Position numbers and translations under genes: made by a program. DNA of 64,000 bases from Homalodisca vitripennis (lineage: Eukaryota > Arthropoda > Insecta > Hemiptera > Cicadellidae), in the NCBI RefSeq assembly GCF_021130785.1, contig NC_060207.1, forward strand, positions 2,502,501-2,566,500. Reading direction: 5' to 3'. The notes beneath the pieces were generated by a model. It saw only the letters and a list, made by a program, of their open reading frames with translations, was not told the DNA's origin and did not search any database. The number at the start of each line of letters is the position of its first letter. Positions within the stretch are counted from its first letter, which is position 1. Positions 11,275 to 23,656 of this stretch are shown here, piece by piece.

Positions 11275-12603
11275 CAAAATATTTTATTTTATGCCAACTT
11301 GCTTGGCATATTTATGTCATACGGAAATATCTTGTATCTGAACTCTAAAATACGTTCTTAAGAGGGATACTGAAAACACACAATTCAAACATTTTTAGCT
11401 AAAATTTTGTAAAATTAAAATATTTTATTTTATGCCAACTTGCTTGCTTGGCATATTTATGTCGTACGGAAATATCTTGTATCTGAACTCTAAAATACGT
11501 TCTTAAGAGGGATACTGAAAACACACAATTCAAACATTTTTAGCTAAAATTTTGTAAAATTAAAATATTTTATTTTATGCCAACAACTTGCTTGGCATAT
11601 TTATGTCATACGGAAATATCTTGTATCTGAACTCTAAAATACGTTCTTAAGAGGGATACTGAAAACACACAATTCAAACATTTTTAGCTAAAATTTTGTA
11701 AAATTAAAATATTTTATTTTATGCCAACTTGCTTGGCATATTTATGTCATACGGAAATATCTTGTATCTGAACTCTAAAATACGTTCTTAAGAGGGATAC
11801 TGAAAACACACAATTCAAACATTTTTAGCTAAAATTTTGTAAAATTAAAAAATTTTATTTTATGCCAACTTGCTTGGCATATTTATGTCATACGGAAATA
11901 TCTTGTATCTGAACTCTAAAATACGTTCTTAAGAGGGATACTGAAAACACACAATTCAAACATTTTTAGCTAAAATTTTGTAAAATTAAAATATTTTATT
12001 TTATGCCAACTTAAACATATTTGTGTATTTTTGCTTGGCATATTTATGTCATACGGAAATATCTTGTATCTGAACTCTAAAATACGTTCTTAAGAGGGAT
12101 ACTGAAAACACACAATTCAAACATTTTTAGCTAAAATTTTGTAAAATTAAAATATTTTATTTTATGCCAACTTAAACATATTTGTGTATTTTTGCTTGGC
12201 ATATTTATGTCATACGGAAATATCTTGTATCTGAACTCTAAAATACGTTCTTAAGAGGGATACTGAAAACACACAATTCAAACATTTTTAGCTAAAATTT
12301 TGTAAAATTAAAATATTTTATTTTATGCCAACTTGCTTGGCATATTTATGTCATACGGAAATATCTTGTATCTGAACTCTAAAATACGTTCTTAAGAGGG
12401 ATACTGAAAACACACAATTCAAACATTTTTAGCTAAAATTTTGTAAAATTAAAATATTTTATTTTATGCCAACTTGCTTGGCATATTTATGTCATACGGA
12501 AATATCTTGTATCTGAACTCTAAAATACGTTCTTAAGAGGGATACTGAAAACACACAATTCAAACATTTTTAGCTAAAATTTTGTAAAATTAAAATATTT
12601 TAA
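11275..12603. repeat. 141-bp satellite with variable hairpin loop, 9 copies
   Basis: The ATGCCAA motif recurs at 11291, 11432, 11577, 11721, 11862, 12003, 12164, 12325 and 12466. Spacings are 141, 145, 144, 141, 141, 161, 161 and 141 bp. Almost all length change lies between ATGCCAA and TTGGCAT, the two arms of a hairpin. The rest of the unit is nearly invariant. It starts about 170 bp after the 146-bp array ends and has no evident similarity to it. Confidence 0.96.
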
Positions 12604-15600
12604 ACCTCATTATGATATTAAAACAAGAAAGGAACTGTTATCTATGATGTAAAGTAAAGCAGTTCCGATTGTGATAATAATCATAGTATTCTTAACTTAT
12701 AATTATGTTTTGATCCATAGCTGGATTTACTCGACGGAACCTTTATTTTACTTTCTTAATAACTTAAATGTAAAAAATAGCAGGAATTGTCACCCTCTAA
12801 CTTGAGTGTCTATTTTAATTAATTTTTCTGGGGAACAGGTACAGCAGACTTTGGAAAAATGCTGAATTAGTGATTTTATATCTATTTCATATGTATTTAT
12901 ATGGCCCATTAGACAAAACAGACACATAATTCCTTATATAGGTATTTTGATCACAAAATATACAGGTGATTTGGAAACTATATGAGTATCATATGCGCAC
13001 GGTAAAAAATTGTGACAAGTCCTATTTCCTTATAATAGAATATATTATATCCGCGAAAAGTATAAACATTATAATTCTTATGGTAACATTATAAAGGCTG
13101 CATATTGCATGGTTACCACTGTATTAGTTTAACCGTGAAATAAGTATATAAATGAAACAAATTAGGATTGGGGAAAATATCAACAACAAAATTTACAGGC
13201 GCAGAGTTAGGCTACACAATGTTGAAATCTTTGTAGGATAGAACATTGCTGACCTCATTTTGTTTTATTATAGCCTACATCAAATACTCAGTATTAACGT
13301 TTAAATTCCTATTACAGAAAATAGTTTTTGTATATTATTATTATTATATATGTTACAAAAATAAACAATAGCTTTTTTATTTTTATTTCATAGCTTGAAT
13401 AAATTAAGTTGAGTTAAAAGTTTAACTAACTCGTTTTACTATTTTATATGAAGATTTTAATTTATTTTATAATATAATGTAATATTATGCTATTTCAAAC
13501 TAACATGCTATTGTACTATTAGTTTAAAAATGTAATTAGCAGTCATTTAGGTCTGAATTTATCATACTTGTTCCATATTTCAATAAAAATCTCATTCTAA
13601 TACTGTGCAGTGAAATACCAGTCAGGTTTAATAACCATCCGAATGCTAAAATAGAATTTCTCTGCAATACCCATAAAAAGGGGGTTATAAAAATTATTAA
13701 CGAAAATAGAGAGGAAAATATAACATATACCGGTATTTAAAATCATTAAAAATATACTTTTGTTTAATAACTTGAAACAAGGTCTTTGTATTAAACACAA
13801 TTACTCAAACCCTACACTTCCTGTTTGTTAGTTAACATAGGAAAATTGTTCATTAATATAGTAAAGAGCTAGAAAGAACATTTTATGCAGCTTTTTTATT
13901 AAAAAAAGTTTCATAATAGCAGCTAATATGATAGCTGTGACAGTATGAACATAACAACCGAAAAAGGTTTTTAAGCTCAGCGAGTTAATGACGCAACAAA
14001 CAATTGATTTAACCAATTTTTTTAATTGTCGGTCTTGTTATAATACACATCTGTTTCCACTTAATCGTTTCCGTATATCCTATAGTTTCCGAGATCTCTA
14101 CAATGTGTATTAAATTTGAAACATACGCAGATACTGATACCAAGAGACGCAGATACTGTTTTACACAAGTTTAGTTGTTAAGTAAAGGCTTAGAGGTTTT
14201 TGCAAAACAATTTAAAATGTTAAAATATCTTAATAAAATAGCACACTGCAATAAGTCCACATGGAGAGCTTGAAGCTTGAACTATACCATCAGATACTTA
14301 ACAATTCTCTAATAACAGTTATGAAAAATACGTACGAAAAGCGGTAATAAATTTTTTATTGATTTGATGGTTATAGCCTTTATTTATGTAAACATCATTA
14401 TTTAAAATTTGATTCGTTTCAAAGCGAGTGGTTATCCTGAAGTGCTAGAGGTAATTGTGAACGGAAAACGTTTATAACTGTTGCATAAATATTAAAACTT
14501 ATTACGCCTTGTAAAATTAACAAATTCATTTTCTGACATCGTTAACAAATTTTGGTTTGTTCCACCAGGGGAAATCACGAACATAACCAAGTACAACAAA
14601 TTTCAAAGGTTCACACGCAATGCAATCCATAAAATAAACAAATATTGTTAATACTAGGTTGAGAGTGACAACAGGAATTCAAAGGTGAAATAATTAAAGT
14701 TATTTTTCTAACCTGCCACATATACATAGATTTCTTTATTTTGCGTAAAACTTCATTTCTTTACAGGCAACACTGATTGTGGTGCATCTCACTCCGTGAA
14801 AGTTCGCAAATAAATTTGTAAGCAATCTGAGAACAATCACATGAGGTTTTAACAGGGAATGTATTACAAGTGTAACCTACCTATCCCAACTTACACGTAA
14901 TATTCTACTGAATTTGTATGTGAACGAACTTTAACTCATCGAGAAAACAAAATACACACAATAAATAATAGAGAATCGGAATAAACTCCAAAATTTGCAT
15001 TTCTGAAACCGTCGATCACTTACTATAACCTAGTTAGAGAGATGGTTAGGAGAATTTTTCACTGACAGGACTTGAGGTTACTGTTCATTGGGAAGCCTTT
15101 GGAACATAGCGCACAGTGTTAAATGACTACAACTAAAACCAAATTTTAATTAAGAAATTTAATCTCTCCTATTGTGTTTTGGTCTTTTAAAACTTGAAAC
15201 TATAGTACACAATCTGGTACACTCTGGTATGTACGGAAATGAAAGGATTCGATGTAATTATGAATGCTTACAGTTTATTGTTTTGTAATATGATAGCTTT
15301 ATCTGTTACAACATATATGTAGGTTCTCTTTATATAATTTTACTATTTAACGTTTATTAATTCTGTAACAGGCCAGTATTGATAAATATATATTGATAGT
15401 AAATGATAAAATAATCATTGCAGAGATAATTGTTAAAAATTAAGATTAGAACTATACTGTAATTAGACATCACACCACATTAACATAATTGAGAAACTAT
15501 TTCACTCTCATTCTATATCGTTGTTATGAATAAGCTCTGACTATCAAGAGATGAGAGAGCTACCACCTGTGTTTTTTGTGTTATTGTCTTGTGTTTTCAA

Positions 15601-15889
15601 ACTCTAACGATTGAATGGACTTCGTTTCGCCAGAAAACTCTCAATACGTTTTCATGCTCGCTTATATCGAAGAAACTTTATAACATTCTTTAAAATAACA
15701 GTGGTTTGAGTATTTATATTTTTGTAATTCTATTCCCTTCACTTCTATTCTTTATCATCATCAAAATATGTGTTGAAATGAACAAAAACAGCGATTTACT
15801 TTTATGTGAACACTACTACAAAGAGTCTAATTAAAAGCAGTTACTAGTAAAATGGAAACAACAGTGTCAAAATAAACCACAAAACATCG
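12604..15889. other. No gene seen; unique-looking AT-rich DNA
   Basis: A 3.3-kb stretch between two satellites with no recognisable gene, transposon terminus or tandem repeat. Minus-strand frames at 13,597-13,800 and 13,828-14,016 are AT-rich, hydrophobic and match nothing recognisable. Confidence 0.5.
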
Positions 15890-18090
15890 GCAATTCTATG
15901 AAAAGGAGATTTAAAAGTACAACCGCTGCCTCAAATATCAACTCTGGTTCCATAATATATTGAATATGTATTGGCTCATGTGCGTCCCACAACACACGAA
16001 GTCTGCTGCTGCACACACAAGTCATCTATAAAATCTGCAATTCTGTGAAAGCGAGATTTAAAAGGGCAACGGCTGCCACAAATATCAACTCTGGTTCCAT
16101 AATATATTGAATATGTATCGGCTCATGTGCGTTCCACAACACACCAAGTCTGCTGCTGCACACACAAGTCATCTCTAAAATCTGCAATTCTGTGAAAGCG
16201 AGATTTAAAAGGGAAACGGCTGCCACAAATATCAACTCTGGTTCCATAATATATTGAATATGTATCGGCTCATGTGCGTTCCACAACACACCAAGTCTGC
16301 TGCTGCACACACAAGTCATCTATAAAATCTGCAACTCTGTGAAAGCGAGATTTAAAAGGGCAACGGCTGCCACAAATATCAACTCTGGTTCCATAATATA
16401 TTGAATATGTATTGGCTCATGTGCGTCCCACAACACACCAAGTCTGCTGCTGCACACACAGGTCATCTATAAAATCTGTAATTCTGTGAAAGCGAGATTT
16501 AAAAGGGCAACGGCTGCCACAAATATCAACTCTGGTTCCATAATATATTGAATATGTATCGGCTCATGTGCGTTCCACAACACACCAAGTCTGCTGCTGC
16601 ACACACAAGTCATCTATAAAATCTGCAATTCTGTGAAAGCGAGATTTAAAAGGGCAACGGCTGCCACAAATATCAACTCTGGTTCCATAATATATTGAAT
16701 ATGTATCGGCTCATGTGCGTTCCACAACACACCAAGTCTGCTGCTGCACACACAAGTCATCTATAAAATCTGCAATTCTGTGAAAGCGAGATTTAAAAGG
16801 GCAACGGCTGCCACAAATATCAACTCTGGTTCCATAATATATATTGAATATGTATTGGCTCATGTGCGTCCCACAACACACCAAGTCTGCTGCTGCACAC
16901 ACAAGTCATCTATAAAATCTGCAATTCTGTGAAAGCGAGATTTAAAAGGGAAAAGGCTGCCACAAATATCAGCTCTGGTTCCGTAATATATTGAGTATGT
17001 ATCGGCTCATGTGCGTTCCACAATACACCAAGTCTGCTGCTGCACACACAGGTCATCTATAAAATCTGTAATTCTGTGAAAGCGAGATTTAAAAGGGAAA
17101 AGGCTGCCACAAATATCAACTCTGGTTCCGTAATATATTGAGTATGTATCGGCTCATGTGCGTCCCACAACACACCAAGTCTGCTGTTGCACACACAAGT
17201 CATCTATAAAATCTGCAATTCTGTGAAAGCGAGATTTAAAAGGGAAAAGGCTTCCACAAATATCAACTCTGGTTCCATAATATATTGAATATGTATCGGC
17301 TCATGTGCGTCCCAAAATACACCAAGTCTGCTGCTGCACACACAGGTAATCTATAAAATCTGCAATTCTGTGAAAGCGAGATTTAAAAGGGAAAAGGCTG
17401 CCACAAATATCAACTCTGGTTCCGTAATATATTGAATATGTATCGGCTCATGAGCGTCCCACAACACACCAAGTCTGCTGCTGCACACACAGGTCATCTA
17501 TAAAATCTGCAATTTTGTGAAAGCGAGATTTAAAAGGGAAAAGGCTGCCACAAATATCAACTCTGGTTCCGTAATATATTGAATATGTATCGGCTCATGT
17601 GCGTCCCACAACACACCAAGTCTGCTGTTGCACACACAAGTCATCTATAAAATCTGCAATTCTGTGAAAGCGAGATTTAAAAGGGAAAAGGCTTCCACAA
17701 ATATCAACTCTGGTTCCGTAATATATTGAATATATATCGGCTCATGTGCGTCCCAAAATACACCAAGTCTGCTGCTGCACACACAGGTAATCTATAAAAT
17801 CTGCAATTCTGTGAAAGCGAGATTTAAAAGGGAAAAGGCTGCCACAAATATCAACTCTGGTTCCGTAATATATTGAATATGTATCGGCTCATGAGCGTCC
17901 CACAACACACCAAGTCTGCTGCTGCACACACAAGTCATCTATAAAATCTGCAATTCTGTGAAAGCGAGATTTAAAAGGGAAAAGGCTGCCACAAATATCA
18001 ACTCTGGTTCCGTAATATATTGAATATATATCATGTGCGTCCAACAACAACACCAAGTCTGAAACTGCACACCCAAAACATCTATAAAAT
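15890..18090. repeat. 147-bp satellite, about 15 copies
   Basis: The motif GTCATCTATAAAATCTG recurs at 147-bp intervals (16021, 16168, 16315 and on). The first unit (from 15,890) and the last (to about 18,090) are the most diverged, as expected for array edges. Inner units fall into sub-types: GGGCAACGG versus GGGAAAAGG, and GGTTCCATAA versus GGTTCCGTAA. The GGGAAAAGG type dominates the right half. Because 147 is a multiple of three, minus-strand frames stay open over more than one unit. In most units one frame is closed by TAG directly followed by ATG. Confidence 0.96.
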
Positions 18091-20031
18091 CTTGCCATGG
18101 ATATTCATCTATTCTAAAGCAAAGTTAAGATATTAACAAGTACAAAATGAGTTATACTTTACACTTTTTAACACGTTTTATTGAAATATTAGCAAAAGTA
18201 AAACAATATATATACTCGCCCGCGCTTGTTTGTGTGTGTATGTGTGTGGGTACGTGCGTGATTATATCTGTCACATATTTTACTTGTGTTTTGCAATATT
18301 AATAATAATGAGCTTATCATTTCATTAGCATAATAGTTGCAGTAGGAGTGAGTAAACTTTTATAGAACACTGAGTAAATTTTTATATCCCAGTAAAATAG
18401 ATATGGGAGCAAACAATATGATAAACAGGTACATAGACTACAATTTTAACTTGAAAGTATTTTGCCAAATTTTTTTCTCACTGGATTTAAGAACGCATTA
18501 TTCAAAAAGCAATATCCTATAATAGTTATTTTGAAAAATTAGCTCAACAAAGGATTATATGCCTCATAAGAGGGATTATTTATGGTTGATGAATGAACAT
18601 CTTCATTTTAGTAGTCACAATGTACGGCTTTTTTGCTGAGTGTTAGGAAAGACTATTACTCTCCGAGGTTGGCGTTACACTGATAAATAAGCTCCCTGAT
18701 GAGGTAAAACATGTTAATGACAGTATAAAATTCAATGCTTGATTGAGAAACCTATGGTGTCGAGGGTGTTCTACTCTATGGAAGAGTTTATGATGGGCCG
18801 CTGGGATCAAATTTGAAATTAGTTGAAACTTGAAACTAATTGTTCAAATCCTTTAGTTCTGTTCTAAACTGTAATCAGCTAAAAATATTGGCGATTTTAT
18901 ACACTTTTCTTGAATTGTGAACGCAATAAACATCTATCATTGTTATTACTCAATGGAAAGGAAGAAATAATGTTTGTTTACATGATATCTGAGAATTTAC
19001 CTATAGACTTCAAATTTCTAAGAATCGTTCGTATATAGACAATATCGAGGTCAATAGTTATATTTCACTTCATAGGATTTGGCTGACCGTTAGTGAAATT
19101 TTCACTGATTTGTATGCGTAACTTTGATTGGTACAAGATAATCACAGAAACCATATCTGTAGACAAACTGTGTACAATTGTACGCCATTTAAAAAAGGAA
19201 AACATTTTACATAATGAAATGAGTTTTAAACTTGAAATTTTCCTTTTAACTTGAGCGAAGCCTGTGTGGCGTATTCATACATTAGGATTGCATTGAGAAA
19301 CTGCAGTATATATATACAGGGTGTAAAATAAGTCCATACATCACTGTATGGATTCTAAACGGATTGAGATATCAATGTACAATCGTCACCACACTTATTA
19401 AAATACTTTTTTTTAAGGTAAAATATCTTGAATTTTGTATCGTTGATTTTATTAATTCGTTGTGTGTTGTGACTTTTAGGAACATGTTATTTATTATTTA
19501 TTAGATATTTCGATTCAATCATGCATTCTGATTAATGGTCCATATGACCAAAAAGCTAACGATTGAAAGATTGAAACATGTCTTGAAAAAAGAATTTATT
19601 GAGCAGAACATAAGTGATCTAGTCTTACATATTTCTCACAGCCTAGTTGTATAATTGTCAGTAAAAAAATTAAATTTGTAGATTAAACGGTAAAAAATTT
19701 TACTATTCTTATTGCAGTATCCTGCAAATTTAAAACATTTTGCTTAAGTTTTGTGCAGAGGAATGTATTTTAAATTCCATAACAATTAGAATTATTTTAC
19801 GTACAGTATGAACTATGCGTCGCGCTAATGAATATTCATGAACGAGATTTCAGGTTCGCTTCCCTTCAAAGCTGCAGAATCGATCTGCCTTTGCCAAGAG
19901 CAATGAAACGGTACATTTTAATGTGTCATAAAAACATAGTTGATATTTGTAGCAACACTACTAATACATTATTGAACAATTCCACAATATCTTTGATTTT
20001 ATATGCAAGTGTTTTAGTATTCTTATATTAT

Positions 20032-20086
<55 letters not shown>

Positions 20087-20397
20087 TATATAAAAAACGA
20101 AATATGAAATTTGTTACACATTAATTGCAATAGAAAACTCACTAACCGTCTATATATATATAGACGATAATAAAAGTCTTCAAATCCTAAAATTCTACAT
20201 AAAAGACTAAAAAGAATGATTCAATTATGATTTTCATTCTGGAACATATATTTAAGTTTATTTCATTTGCAAAAAAGTTTACGGCATTTCTTTTATATAT
20301 GAAAAAGTTACTTATATGTAAAACCAACATGTACTATACATTTTCTACGTAGCAACATACTTTATGAAAATAAAACTATCATAGAAATTGCTAGTCA

Positions 20398-20468
<71 letters not shown>

Positions 20469-20670
20469 TTCATTAAATTATATATCATTGAAATATACTA
20501 AAATGATTTCTCCAAAAGGCAGTGATCTATTTATCAAGCTCAAAAGTTTTAACAAAAGTGCTTATACACGAGTAAGTTTTTCAGAAAACACTTATTTTGG
20601 TATGTACTGTATAATAATGTTTGTTGCAATTTTATAATATTTCTTTATTATTACACCGCGTACGTATATA
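18091..20670. other. No gene seen; two (TA)n microsatellites
   Basis: AT-rich DNA without recognisable genes. TA runs occupy about 20,036-20,086 and 20,400-20,466. A CAGGGTGTAAAATAAGTCCAT sequence follows a TA run at 19,317 and looks like a single mariner-type end without a partner. The 98-codon frame at 19,828-20,124 runs into the TA microsatellite and is not credible as a gene. Confidence 0.5.
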
Positions 20671-20708
20671 CGTTCATTAAATTTGTGTAGTGACAATAGC
20701 CTAATTTA

Positions 20709-20846
20709 ATTTCAATAAATATTGTATCACAAAAAGTACTTGCTACGCCGGGACTCTAAACCGGATCTCTCACTTGCCGGGTGAATATGCTACCATTACA
20801 CCCCAGAGCCCTCACATTTTGTGATTCAATGTTTATTGAAATTATA
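20709..20846 (-). repeat. Palindromic repeat with tRNA-like core, minus orientation
   Basis: The left arm (AATTTCAATAAATATTG, then TATCACAAAAAGT) and the right arm (TTTTGTGATTCAATG, then TTTATTGAAATT) are inverted copies of each other around a minus-strand tRNA-like core. This copy lacks the rest of the 252-bp unit seen at 7.2 and 54.4 kb. A related segment with ACAATAGCCTAATTTAA precedes it. Confidence 0.7.
20741..20811 (-). tRNA. tRNA-like sequence, diverged
   Basis: The minus strand carries the same A-box and B-box layout as the copy at 7362. There are several substitutions, including GGTTTAGAGTCC at the B box and CCCCAGAGCC at the acceptor side, so it is likely inactive. Confidence 0.4.
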
Positions 20847-20880
20847 GATTATAATATTATATAATATTATATTTAATATG

Positions 20881-20882
<2 letters not shown>

Positions 20883-20914
<32 letters not shown>
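20883..20914. repeat. (TA)n microsatellite, insertion target
   Basis: A TA run ends exactly at the left terminus of the DD41D element. A second TA run begins at its right terminus (23,400-23,418). This fits insertion into a TA microsatellite, so the exact target duplication cannot be told from the run. Confidence 0.9.
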
Positions 20915-20917
<3 letters not shown>

Positions 20918-21402
20918 GATGATTCATGAAGTTCTCCCCCCACTTCTACAGCAAATTGTACTAGTAAAAATAATGAAAAAATGTCATATAAACGTAGGTC
21001 CGAAAACGCTTCGTTAGCGAGTTACAGCTAGCGAAAGATTTCGCCTGAATTCCTGTGTAAAGAGTAAAATAAAGCCATACTGAACTTTTGGAAAGGTTAA
21101 GTAAGAAATATCGTGGATTCTTATGTATTTTTACCTGATAAAGCTAATAAAATAGGTTTCAGAACGATACCTGTAGTAGGTTTTGAGGGATTCAGGGTTA
21201 AATGCAAAAAATTGGGGCACGAAACAATGTTTTTTTTAAGTTTGATGTACAATAACTTTGTTAAATTGGTAATAAATACATAAAATCAACAAACATTAAT
21301 TGTACATAATTTAATTCTGAGAAAATTGATATAATCAAAGTCTAAAATAAAACAGAAATAAGTACCAAAAAATCGATTTTATTCAGTATAATACATTACT
21401 AG
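20915..21402 (+). repeat. Left long terminal inverted repeat
   Basis: 488 bp matching the inverted right end at 22,910-23,399, ending near ATACATTACTAG. Only scattered substitutions and single-base indels separate the arms. Confidence 0.93.
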
Positions 21403-21446
21403 TTTTAAGCAAAATTAATCAGGTTGGGCCAACCGTACGCACCTTT

Positions 21447-22501
21447 TTATAATAGATGTTCGAAAATGAGGCCATCATTATCAATAAATTTTGCAGCACG
21501 TTTGTGTATTGCTTTTGTTGCGTTTCTTAATTTTTCAGGACTTCCCTGTATCTGCACAGCTGAATCCATAATACGGGCAATTAATTCATCACGAGAATTC
21601 ACTTTTGTCTTGTATACAATGTCTTTCATCCATCCCCAGATGCAATAATCCAATGGAGATAGATCTGGTGATCTTGGTGGCCAAGGGTGAGGCCCTCCAC
21701 GACCAATCCAGTGTCCAGGAAATTGATGATTTAAGTAAGCAGAAACGGCACGTGAAAAGTGGGGAGGTGCTCCGTCATGCTGGAAGTACAAATTTGTCTG
21801 AGATGTAAAGGAACATTCTCTAACATCTGCGGCAACTATTCTTGAAGGAAATGCAAATAGAACTCAGCATTTAGGCGTCCAGGTGATATGAAAGGTCCAA
21901 TCAGCCGATTGTGCAAAAGGCCACACCAGACATTGACGCTAAATCGGTGTTGAAAGTTCTGTTCCACTACCTCATGTGGATTTTCTTCTGCCCATGAGTG
22001 TTCATTGTGCAAGTTATTGACACCATCCCGAGTGAATTGTGCCTCATCCGTAAACAAAATACGCTTGTAGAGTTGATTATTAATATTCAAAAAGTTGCAA
22101 AACTCCAAGCGAAGCGGCCCATCCCCTAGCTGTAGATGTTGAACCTTTTGTTTATGAAACGGATAAAATTTGTTTCGATTAAGTGACCTCCACACCGTTA
22201 ACTGCGAAATTCCTATCCGCCTAGAAATACGTCGTGTACTTACACCTGGACTGCGATGAACAGCATTAATAACAATATCATCATCAAGTTGGACAGCTCG
22301 TTCATAATTGGTTCTAGTACTTGGTAGTGATCCTGTTTCCCGAAGAGTACGAAAAGTTCCTGAAATTGTTTTGGTATCTGGAATCCCCCTATTAGGGTAA
22401 CGTAGTTCATATTCTTCTACAGCAGCTCTAGCATTACCATTACAGTAACCCAAAATAAAAACCATATCAGCGTATTCCTCTGATGTAAATAAGTAAGGCA
22501 T
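21447..22501 (-). pseudogene. DD41D transposase, one stop and one frameshift
   Basis: The start is ATG at 22501 (MPYLFTSEEYADMVFILGYC). The N-terminus is a DUF4817-type helix-turn-helix region (about residues 1-60, NARAAVEEYELRYPNR). A second helix-turn-helix follows with STRRISRRIGISQLTVWRSL. The first catalytic aspartate is in RILFTDEAQFTRDG. The frame ends at TAG after HFLQE (21,836). About 45 bp later a different frame carries QHDGAPPHFS with the second aspartate and SPDLSPLDYCIWGW with the third, 41 residues between them. It ends at 21,447. One point stop and one 1-nt indel near 21,795 would explain the break. All three aspartates remain, so inactivation is recent or an assembly error. 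Confidence 0.9.
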
Positions 22502-22909
22502 TTTTTCGCTGAATAAACAATCGAATTATAACTCACAGAAAAATTGCATTTAATAACACGATTCACAGAACCCGATCTCCTGCTGTAGCTTGCAAAACAC
22601 CACTAATACACAGTTCTAACGTAACAGTACAGAATACCATTGTTGATCAGCTGTTATTCGTGCGTTACCAACTTAGAAATTAATAAAACAAAAAACTGCA
22701 TTTCGATGATTAGTAAACAATAATGGGAAAATGTTTGCTTCATTTATTTTCGAACATTTGATGTAAATTATTATTTAAAAAAAATACAACGTAATAAAAC
22801 ATGATATTTTTATTTACAAACAAATTTATTTAACAGTTAATCTTGTTTTCTCAATTTGTTTTTGTTTTTGTTTTATTTTAACTAAATACCGTACCGTATT
22901 TCTTTACAG

Positions 22910-23399
22910 CTAGTAATGTATTATACTGAATAAAATCGATTTTTTGGTACTTATTTCTGTTTTATTTTAGACTTTGATTATATCAATTTTCTCAGAATTA
23001 AATTCTCTACAATTAATGTTTGTTGATTGTATGTATTTATTACCAATTTAACAAAGTTATTGTACATCAAACTTAAAAAAACATTGTTTCGTGCCTCAAT
23101 TTTTTGCATTTAACCCTGAATCCCTCAAAAACTACTACAGGTACAGTTCTGAAACCTATTTTATTAGCTTTATCAGGTAAAAATACATAATAATCCACGA
23201 TATTTCTTACTTATTAACCTTTCCAAAAGTTCAGTATGGCTTTATTTTACTCTTTACCCAGGGATTCAGGCGAAATCTTTCGCTAGCTGTAACTCGCTAA
23301 CGAAGCGTTTTCGGACCTATGTTTATATGACATTTTTTCATTATTTTTACTAGTACAATGTGCTGTAGAAGTGGAGGGAGAACTTCATGAATCACCCTG
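22910..23399 (-). repeat. Right long terminal inverted repeat
   Basis: 490-bp inverted copy of the left end, beginning CTAGTAATGTAT and ending in CACCCTG before the TA target dinucleotide. Confidence 0.93.
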
Positions 23400-23480
23400 T
23401 ATATATATATATATATATCAATATGTATTCTCTTCATGTAGAAATAAAAAACCAATTATTGGTAAACTCTTTTTATAAAT

Positions 23481-23506
23481 TTTCGTATGTCAGCATACTT
23501 CTTCAG
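23481..23506 (-). ncRNA. Hammerhead-ribozyme-like core in pLTR
   Basis: On the minus strand: CTGAAGA, an extra A, a perfect 5-bp hairpin GTATG/CATAC with loop CTGA, then GAAA. CUGANGA and GAAA around stem II form the hammerhead core, and Penelope pLTRs are known to carry hammerheads. Stems I and III with a cleavage triplet were not found, and the extra A is non-canonical, so activity is doubtful. Identical copies lie at 26,613-26,638 (minus) and 28,268-28,293 (plus). Confidence 0.35.
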
Positions 23507-23656
23507 ATAACAGTGTATAAATATTTACAAAATTAAATAATGAAACTAACTAAATACAAACAAGAAAATGAACTGAAATAGAATAATAAACAGGGGAAAA
23601 ATACCTCACAGCTGATGTTTCATCACAAATACCAAAGAGTAAAAAATTTTAAGAAA

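Larger units (their letters stand above)
20915..23399 (-). mobile_element. DD41D Tc1/mariner-superfamily transposon
   Basis: The element starts CAGGATGATTCATGAAGTTC and its right end reads CAGGGTGATTCATGAAGTTC inward. It is flanked by TA. The inverted repeats run on for about 490 bp each (20,915-21,402 and 22,910-23,399) with few differences. Between them a transposase lies on the minus strand, interrupted by one stop and one frameshift. The total is 2,485 bp. The 41-residue spacing between the second and third catalytic aspartates places it with DD41D (rosa/Visitor-type) elements. Confidence 0.92.

Noticed and set aside
15890..18090. Regularly spaced repeats considered as a CRISPR array
   Set aside because: The repeats are contiguous 147-bp satellite units without unique spacers, in a eukaryotic context. 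The same holds for the other arrays.
19317..19370. CAGGGTGTAAAATAAGTCCAT after a TA run, like a mariner terminal repeat
   Set aside because: No matching inverted partner or transposase fragment was found nearby, so a transposon cannot be supported.
19828..20124. 98-codon plus-strand reading frame
   Set aside because: A third of it is translated TA microsatellite, and there is no recognisable domain.
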